DNA of 45,900 nt, from positions 1 to 45,900 of the forward strand of contig CALKPY010000047.1 of assembly GCA_937991435.1 (NCBI GenBank), read 5' to 3'. The translations under genes were made by a program, and so were the position numbers. The notes under the pieces are model-generated. The model did no database searches. It had not been told where the DNA came from and was given only the letters and a program-made list of their open reading frames with translations. Below, in pieces: positions 40,257-45,900 of this stretch. Position 1 is the first letter of the stretch. Each line of letters opens with the position of its first letter. Source of the stretch: an uncultured Acidimicrobiales bacterium (GTDB lineage Bacteria > Actinomycetota > Acidimicrobiia > Acidimicrobiales > UBA10347).

Positions 40257-41663
40257 TTAGCGAAGTGACGGTTCGACACAGCCTTCAGAACCGCCGCCGG
40301 TGCCGAGCTCGCCGAGAAAGTCAAGGCCGGCGATGTAGCCCCGACCCGGATCAGTCGTGGCTGAGAAGCGCGATATGGCATTTGCCAAGGCGCGCGCTTC
40401 GGCCTCTGCCGTGCCCGGCTGAGCAAGTAACTGCGCCTCAGGCGGGTTCGAGATAAACATCGCTTCGGTCAGCACGCTCACCAGGTCAGGCGTGCGTCGT
40501 AAGACGCCATAGAGATCGGTGCCGCGATCGTTCGCCCGCCACGACACGCCGTGGGTGTCATTGGCGACCCAGTCGATTTGAACGTCTGAAAACGCCGCTT
40601 GTATCTCTTCGAAGATCAGCCCCCCAAGCCGCTGCGATTCTGCATCGCCCTTTTGGAAAAACACTTCAGTTCCGGGCCGATCGAACGGGGCCGGAAAACC
40701 ACCGTTGTGGTGCACGGAAATGAAGATTCGCGGTTCCAAGGCGTTGGCCAGCTCGGTTCGACTTTGGATCGCTACACGAATGTCAGTCCATCGCGTCATC
40801 TCCACTCGAAAGCCCATCGCGACCAACTCGTCATGCAGCAAATGACTGACACGCAAATTGATGTCAGCCTCGCGCAGTCCATTGTTTCCAACTGCACCAG
40901 TCTCATCGCCGCCGTGTCCAGGGTCGATCAGGACATCGATCGGACCGGTGATCGGCACTAGCGCTTCGACCTCAGCAAGCTGATGGCATGGCGTCACCAC
41001 CAACCATCCAGCACCGCGCTGTTCCCGCACGGCCATAACCGCCCCGCTTTCAGCCCGAACCGCCCGAACCTCACCAGTCCAGTTCGACGGTGGAAGCAGG
41101 CCGCCAGATTCCGGCGCTTCAGCGGGTGGCAGGTTTCCGACGCTCCACTCCGGCCTCGTCGTCGGAACAGCTCCTAGCGGGGTACGTTCGGGTTCGGGCG
41201 ATGCGTGGGCGGTTGCGTCAGGAACGGCTTCAATCTCCGCTAACGGAGTCGGTGTCGGCGTCGAGGTTGGTTCCGGCGTGAGGGTCGGAGGGACCGTTGC
41301 TGTCGGTTGTGGCAAAGCTGTCGGCAGTGAACGAGCCGTCGGTATCGAACTGGCGGACGGCACAGCGGTGACCACCTGTCGAGTCGGCGACGGTCGTGCG
41401 CTCGGTTCGTCGTCGGCCGTCCCATCTTGCTCGCCGCCCAGATCGCTGTCGGCGACGAGATCACCGCCATTTTCGGCGTCTTGCCCACCGGTCGCCAGGG
41501 GTTGGCTGCTGCGCACTGGTGTTGCAGAAGCAGCGGCACCAGAGACATCGCCAGCCTGAATTGTTGCAGAACTACTGCCGCACGAACTGACGATCAGCGC
41601 GAGGAACAGCGCGAATGCACACAGAGCCAAACGGTTGCGGCACGCGAGAAAGCAATGGGGCAC
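40257..41663 (-). CDS. Lipoprotein N-acetylmuramoyl-L-alanine amidase (Amidase_3)
   Basis: Cleaves the amide between MurNAc and the stem peptide. It has 468 residues from GTG 41663. A lipoprotein signal ends in LIVSSC (C28); a long Pro/Thr/Ser-rich spacer (about 90-150) is followed by the zinc amidase domain with IDPGHGG (H250), READIN (E265), ISVHHNGG and TEAMFISNPPE. The spacer is typical of wall-spanning enzymes. It is alone on its strand, downstream of the SF2 helicase's 5' region (divergent). Confidence 0.88.
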   Translation of the reverse strand: MPHCFLACRNRLALCAFALFLALIVSSCGSSSATIQAGDVSGAAASATPVRSSQPLATGGQDAENGGDLVADSDLGGEQDGTADDEPSARPSPTRQVVTAVPSASSIPTARSLPTALPQPTATVPPTLTPEPTSTPTPTPLAEIEAVPDATAHASPEPERTPLGAVPTTRPEWSVGNLPPAEAPESGGLLPPSNWTGEVRAVRAESGAVMAVREQRGAGWLVVTPCHQLAEVEALVPITGPIDVLIDPGHGGDETGAVGNNGLREADINLRVSHLLHDELVAMGFRVEMTRWTDIRVAIQSRTELANALEPRIFISVHHNGGFPAPFDRPGTEVFFQKGDAESQRLGGLIFEEIQAAFSDVQIDWVANDTHGVSWRANDRGTDLYGVLRRTPDLVSVLTEAMFISNPPEAQLLAQPGTAEAEARALANAISRFSATTDPGRGYIAGLDFLGELGTGGGSEGCVEPSLR

Positions 41664-41823
41664 GGTCGCGACGGTAGACGGTTAGACCGGCGAGGAGGTT
41701 TCGCGAGTGGTCGACGGGCTTCTCGCAAGGACAGCACATGCAAATAGCGACACGACCGACGGGCCGAGAGGCAACGCCGCTACCGTCGATACGTCATTTT
41801 GCCACTCGTGTAGCCGGGGATCC

Positions 41824-43605
41824 GTGAACAGTACTGACCGACCAGAGCGCTATCTGTACCGTTGGCAGATCGACGCACTCACCGCCTGGCTCGAATGCGG
41901 ACGCCGTGGAATTGTCGAGGCTGTAACCGGTTCGGGCAAGACCGATATGGCCCTCGCCGCGATTTCCGATGCTGTTCGGCGCGACCACTTTGTCATGGTG
42001 GTTGTGCCGACGCGCGTGCTCATTGCGCAGTGGCACGAGCGGCTGACGCGGGCGTTTCCGGATCTGACCGTTGGCCGTCTTGGCGACAGCCGACGCGACC
42101 GTCCTGACTCGTGCGACATTCTCGTCGCCACGCGTCATTCGGCGTCAAGTCAACGACCAGTCCCCCCCGAGGGGCGCGGTGGACTCCTCGTTGCAGATGA
42201 GTGCCACGGCTTCGGCGGTGGGGTTCTGCGCAAGGCCATGATCGGCGACTACAACGAACGGCTCGGCTTGACCGCAACGCTCGAACGTGGTGACAACGCA
42301 ATCGAGAAAGTGATTTTGCCCTATTTCGGCGGCGTCTGCTTCCGCTACAACTTTGCCTCAGCAATCGACGACGGCGTCTGCGCTCAGCCGAGAGTCGCCT
42401 TTGTTTCGGTACCGCTCGAATCGGCGGAACGCACCGAGTATGTGACCACCGAACAGCAGCTCGTCGATGCCCGACGTGTTCTTCGTGCTGTTCCCGAAAT
42501 GCCGCAGAACTTCTCGGACTTTCTTGCTGCGGTGGCCCACCTCGCAGATCAAGACGCTGGCACAAGCGGGCGAGCCGCACGCGAGTATCTCGACGCGCTT
42601 GGCAAGCGCCGTGAGATCGTCGCGAACAGTACGGCCAAATATCGAGCGCTCACCACCTTGGCTCCGTCGATAGCCGATGCCGAAGGGGCACTTGTATTCA
42701 CCGAAACGGTCAAGGCCGCGAATCACGCGATTAACCGCCTCGATTCAGAACTCTCGATCGAGATAATCACTGGCGAAACCCCGCGACTCGCTCGCGAGAC
42801 GATCCTCGAAGACTTGCGCGCCGGCCGACTCGACGCCGTCGCCGCACCTCGGGTACTTGACGAGGGCGTCGATGTTCCAAACGCGAACCTTGGCGTCGTC
42901 GTCAGCGCGAGCCGCACGCGACGCCAGATGATCCAGCGCATGGGGCGAATCTTGCGGCGTAAGCCCGCCGGAAGTGGCGCTCGTTTCGTCATTCTGTTTG
43001 CGGCAGACACTCTCGAAGACCCAACAACGAACGAGGATCGCGACGGATTCATCGACGAGATCGAAGAAATCTCGGACAAAACCCGAATTTTCGGCGTCGC
43101 TCAACTCGACCAGGTCGCCGGCTTCCTCGACTGGAACGGCCCCTCAGAGCTCACAGCACCTGTGCAGGTCACGTCGTCGCTTGTCATGGGCTCCGAATCG
43201 GACCGTTGGGACATCATCAATGCCGATGTGGGCGAGGCCCACATCGCCGCAGACCTCGCGCGAGATCTTGGGGCCGCGAAGATGTACGGCAAGCTCCATT
43301 ATCTGCAGTGGCCGGAGCAGACCTGGTTGCACGAGTGGATCCAGGAACAGGTTCCGGATACGCCTCGCGAAAAGCCAGAAGATTTGGGTCCGTATCTTGA
43401 GCTCGAAAAACTGCCGATGCCTGAACTGGCGAAACCCAAGGCAAAGCCCAAGCGTCTCTCGACGGGTGAATCGCCGGTGATGATGGTCACGCTCACAGAC
43501 GGATTTGCCGTTGAGTGCACCGGATGCGGCGCAACGTCGGCCCCAGTCAAGTTCAAGTGGCAGGCCATGGACCAAACAGTCGAATGCGAATGCACCGAAT
43601 GGTGA
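41824..43605 (+). CDS. Superfamily 2 DEAD/DEAH-type helicase with C-terminal Cys-rich tail
   Basis: A 593-residue helicase from GTG 41824 (a start at 41707 would add 39 non-conserved residues). The motifs are Walker A GSGKT (36-40), motif Ia PTRVLIAQWHERL, motif II DECH (125-128), motif III LGLTATLERGD and motif VI QMIQRMGRILRRK. The layout resembles XPB/RadD-like enzymes. The C-terminus ends with CTGCG ... CECTEW, four cysteines that could bind zinc. Substrate and partner are unknown. Confidence 0.85.
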   Translation: MNSTDRPERYLYRWQIDALTAWLECGRRGIVEAVTGSGKTDMALAAISDAVRRDHFVMVVVPTRVLIAQWHERLTRAFPDLTVGRLGDSRRDRPDSCDILVATRHSASSQRPVPPEGRGGLLVADECHGFGGGVLRKAMIGDYNERLGLTATLERGDNAIEKVILPYFGGVCFRYNFASAIDDGVCAQPRVAFVSVPLESAERTEYVTTEQQLVDARRVLRAVPEMPQNFSDFLAAVAHLADQDAGTSGRAAREYLDALGKRREIVANSTAKYRALTTLAPSIADAEGALVFTETVKAANHAINRLDSELSIEIITGETPRLARETILEDLRAGRLDAVAAPRVLDEGVDVPNANLGVVVSASRTRRQMIQRMGRILRRKPAGSGARFVILFAADTLEDPTTNEDRDGFIDEIEEISDKTRIFGVAQLDQVAGFLDWNGPSELTAPVQVTSSLVMGSESDRWDIINADVGEAHIAADLARDLGAAKMYGKLHYLQWPEQTWLHEWIQEQVPDTPREKPEDLGPYLELEKLPMPELAKPKAKPKRLSTGESPVMMVTLTDGFAVECTGCGATSAPVKFKWQAMDQTVECECTEW

Positions 43606-43613
43606 TGGCCGCT

Positions 43614-44834
43614 CTACATCGAAGTGGGTGCGGTGCTACGGGAGCAGCCTGGCAGGCGAAACCCGACGGTGCCGCCTGAACCGGGTTTGATAAACACACT
43701 GCCGCCTTGCGCCTCGACGAGGCCCTTAACCACCGCAAGGCCTAAGCCCGCTCCACCATCTCGTCGATTACGGTCAGCATTTGCTCGAGTGAATTGGTCA
43801 AAGGCCCGCTCAATGAACGCCTCGGGAAATCCTGGACCATCATCTCGCACCACCAACGACGGTTGCGGGTCCAACGTGGTCTCGATCTGGACAACTCCCG
43901 AAGCAGGACTGTGACGAATCGCATTGGACAATAGGTTCGCAATGACCCGCTGCGTCTCGACGCGGTCGGCGTTGATCGGCACCGACCCATCAGCAATAAG
44001 CTCGAGCACCACGTCATGTTTTTCGGCCAACGGTTCGATCGCCACAATCGAGTTTCGAGCAAGCATGGCGAGGTCCAGCTGCTCGAGGTCAGGCGTAAGT
44101 TGGTTCGAATCGAGCCGGCCCAGTACGAAAATGTTCTCGACGATGGCTTCGATCGCGGACAGGTCATGCTCAATCGACGCCAGGTAGCGCACCGGATCTG
44201 GCGCCAGGCCGTCTTGTAGCGCCTCTACCGCCGCTCGCATGGCTGTCAGCGGGGTGCGGGCATCATGGCTTAGCGACGACATCAGGAACTGACGGTCAGC
44301 CTCAGCCTGGGTGCGCGCAGCATCTTGGTCTTCGATGTGTTGGGCCATCGAATCAAAAGCGGCACCAAGTGACCCCAGCTCATCACCGCGACGCAGCTCG
44401 CTTCGCGCCGACAAGTCGCCCCTACTTACCTGATCTGCAGCGAACCGCAACCTCTCAAGGTCACGCACGATAGGAGCACCGAGCAAGTGCGAGAGGCCGA
44501 CAGCGAGCACCGTGGCCATCGCCGTGAGCACCATGACGAACTGCATGTCGTGCGACGAGATAAACATCGACCATGCACCAAACAATGTTGTGACACCCAC
44601 GACGAGCGGTCCCGCCACCCCAAAAACCAAAAGACGAGCAGTGAGCGATCGCCGGGTGCCAGCCGAAAGCCCAAGTCCGAGCACAAACACACCCGCAGCA
44701 ATGGCGACGAACATGGCGATAAGACGGTTTCGTTCCGAACCCTGCGGAGCCATGACGAGTTCAGTTCCTAGCCACGCGGCCCCAGCCGCGAGTACCGCAA
44801 TAGCGCCGAAGATTACGGCCATTCGCACCCGCAT
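43614..44834 (-). CDS. Sensor histidine kinase
   Basis: A 406-residue membrane kinase from ATG 44834. Four N-terminal hydrophobic segments are followed by a HAMP-like region (RDLERLRFAADQVSRGDLSAR), the dimerisation/phosphoacceptor site SLSHDARTPL (H190) and the HATPase with NLLSNAIRHSP, RDDGPGFP and GAGLGLAVVKGLVEAQGG. It is 10 bp after the response regulator in one operon. The signal is unknown; the short extracytoplasmic loops suggest sensing within the membrane. Confidence 0.9.
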   Translation of the reverse strand: MRVRMAVIFGAIAVLAAGAAWLGTELVMAPQGSERNRLIAMFVAIAAGVFVLGLGLSAGTRRSLTARLLVFGVAGPLVVGVTTLFGAWSMFISSHDMQFVMVLTAMATVLAVGLSHLLGAPIVRDLERLRFAADQVSRGDLSARSELRRGDELGSLGAAFDSMAQHIEDQDAARTQAEADRQFLMSSLSHDARTPLTAMRAAVEALQDGLAPDPVRYLASIEHDLSAIEAIVENIFVLGRLDSNQLTPDLEQLDLAMLARNSIVAIEPLAEKHDVVLELIADGSVPINADRVETQRVIANLLSNAIRHSPASGVVQIETTLDPQPSLVVRDDGPGFPEAFIERAFDQFTRANADRNRRDGGAGLGLAVVKGLVEAQGGSVFIKPGSGGTVGFRLPGCSRSTAPTSM

Positions 44835-44844
44835 CAGGTAGACC

Positions 44845-45621
44845 TCACGGCTCGAACCGATAGCCCAGCCCGTAGGCCGTGAGCAGGTGTTGCGGGTCAG
44901 AAGGGTCGGCCTCAAGCTTCTGGCGCAACCGTCTGAGATGAACCGTCACGGTGGCAGGGTCTTGCCAATCGACCGATGACCCCCAGACCGCCTGGAGAAG
45001 TTCATCACGGGTAAGGACTTGGCTCGGATTCACGGCCAGAAAGACCAGCAGATCAAACTCGAGCCGTGTGAGTTCTACGCCGTCGCCCGCTACCGAAATC
45101 TCGCGGCGCCCGACATCAACAATCACGTTGCCGAATTCGATGTGGGCAGGAAGCGCGTCTTCGGTGCGATGGCTTCGCCGCAACACAGATCTGACGCGGG
45201 CAACAACCTCTCGAGGCGAGAATGGCTTGACGACATAGTCGTCGGCCCCCTGCTCGAGACCGGCGATACGGTCGGGTTCTTCGCCAAGAGCCGTCAACAG
45301 AATCACGGGTAGATCAGATGCATCGCGAATATGGGCGAGCACTTCGAGACCGTGCCGTTTGGGCAACATGAGATCAAGAAGCACGAGGTCGAAGCTGCCC
45401 GAGTCGACCGCAGCAATAGCTTCTTCGCCATCAGCGGCGTCGATCACGTCGAACGCATCGTGGGTCAAATATCTGGTCAGCACCTCGCGCACCATTGGCT
45501 CGTCATCAACCAACAGAACGGTTTGGCGCCTGCCGTCTCGCTTTGGTGCGCCAGCGGCAACATAGCTTGACGATTTTGAGGCACCCGAACCAGGTTGGCG
45601 ACTATCTGGCGAGGCGGTCAC
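44845..45621 (-). CDS. OmpR/PhoB family response regulator
   Basis: A 258-residue regulator. After an unusual 33-residue Ser/Gly-rich N-terminus, the receiver domain shows DD (39-40), the phosphorylated D83 in LLDLMLP, T110 and K132 (VVKPF). The C-terminal winged helix (ELTRLEFDLLVFLAVNPSQVLTRDELLQAVWG, TVTVHLRRLRQKLE, GLGYRFEP) binds DNA. First gene of the two-component operon, GTG start. Confidence 0.94.
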   Translation of the reverse strand: MTASPDSRQPGSGASKSSSYVAAGAPKRDGRRQTVLLVDDEPMVREVLTRYLTHDAFDVIDAADGEEAIAAVDSGSFDLVLLDLMLPKRHGLEVLAHIRDASDLPVILLTALGEEPDRIAGLEQGADDYVVKPFSPREVVARVRSVLRRSHRTEDALPAHIEFGNVIVDVGRREISVAGDGVELTRLEFDLLVFLAVNPSQVLTRDELLQAVWGSSVDWQDPATVTVHLRRLRQKLEADPSDPQHLLTAYGLGYRFEP

Positions 45622-45747
45622 GTGTCTATCAAACCACCCAACGGATCGAAGTTCGCGTCAGAGGCCCCATGTTTCGAGGTTCGTAAGAACGATTTTGGTT
45701 TTTGGCGACACGTTCGAACTCGACCGGGCCGCCGCAGATTTGTCGAT

Positions 45748-45900
45748 TCAATAGTCGATGCCTTTTTTGGCGAGCACACCTGAGTCGTAGGCGTGCTTGA
45801 CCTTGCGCATCTCGGTGACGGTGTCAGCGGCGTCGATCAACTCGGCCGGAGCGTCGCGCCCGGTACAGACGATATTCACATGGCCAGGACGGTTCGCAAT
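45748..45900 (-). CDS. cobO: Corrinoid adenosyltransferase CobO/BtuR family, C-terminal part (cut by window edge)
   Basis: Only the last 50 residues lie in the window. They read NRPGHVNIVCTGRDAPAELI, then DAADTVTEMRKVKHAY, then the terminal GVLAKKGIDY, a near-exact match to the C-terminus of cob(I)yrinic acid a,c-diamide adenosyltransferase (CobO). It attaches the adenosyl ligand in B12 synthesis or salvage. The rest lies beyond the right edge; the stop at 45748 precedes the response-regulator promoter region on the same strand. Confidence 0.88.
   Translation of the reverse strand: MANRPGHVNIVCTGRDAPAELIDAADTVTEMRKVKHAYDSGVLAKKGIDY

Noticed and set aside
45680-45735. Possible tRNA-like stretch before cobO (gttcgaactcg)
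   Set aside because: No T-arm stem pairing and no cloverleaf could be built on either strand.

Overview
The window looks like a chromosomal segment of a moderately high G+C actinomycete. Three things point there: a WhiB-type iron-sulfur regulator, a DUF3107 protein, and the actinobacterial trio of an MSMEG_4193-type phosphatase, a DUF3090 protein and an SCO1664-family kinase-like protein. A full System I (Ccm) cytochrome c maturation operon is uncommon in the classical Actinomycetia, which mostly use System II. This suggests a deeper lineage such as Acidimicrobiia; that placement is inference, and no 16S or ribosomal marker is present. No tRNA, rRNA, CRISPR array, transposase or phage gene was recognised. 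Starts are often GTG, and operons commonly use ATGA, GTGA or TGATG overlaps.

Layout. 1-3191: a lipoprotein fragment, a family 5 uracil-DNA glycosylase, the actinobacterial trio and a small CxxCxG membrane protein. 3216-4971: etfAB. 5106-9354: a diacylglycerol-kinase-like lipid kinase, a glycerophosphodiesterase, WhiB, DUF3107, an Mrp/ApbC ATPase and a SixA-like phosphatase. 9477-10574: adenosine deaminase. 10606-17803 (minus strand): ccmABCDEFGH plus a TPR/CcmI-like gene, including a 53-residue ccmD that is easily missed. 17927-19884: a sortase with a long acidic tail and a septum-formation-type lipoprotein. 19921-21833: selD and a phosphotransferase. selD is read through an in-frame TGA at 19969, so SelD itself appears to be a selenoprotein. 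22074-24786: nitroreductase, 2-oxoglutarate oxygenase and an IMPDH/GMP-reductase-family enzyme in one overlapping operon. 24791-29636 (minus): a molybdenum hydroxylase (a large subunit plus a fused FAD/2Fe-2S subunit of unusual domain order) with a fold-type II PLP enzyme. 30061-34087 (minus): two repeat-rich, membrane-anchored proteins, one a long coiled coil ending in two helix-hairpin-helix modules, the other with a BON-like domain. 34280-38775: a GH63-like hydrolase, a GT4 glycosyltransferase, a small membrane protein, a Nudix hydrolase and a cytochrome P450. 38776-40197: a CTAG-rich palindromic intergenic region, a coiled-coil/winged-helix protein, a small ORF and an Lrp/AsnC regulator. 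40257-45900: a lipoprotein amidase, an SF2 helicase, a two-component system and the 3' end of a corrinoid adenosyltransferase.

How the parts may work together. EtfAB and the Ccm system point to a respiratory lifestyle. SelD makes selenophosphate for selenocysteine tRNA, and possibly for a selenium-dependent molybdenum hydroxylase such as the one encoded 4-9 kb away; that link is inference. Adenosine deaminase, the IMPDH/GMPR-like enzyme and the xanthine-dehydrogenase-like enzyme all fit purine turnover. The strongest new observations are the selenocysteine codon in selD with a possible SECIS hairpin, the CTAG-rich 18-bp palindrome region at 38790-38874, the swapped domain order of the hydroxylase FAD/Fe-S subunit, and the two adjacent repeat proteins.
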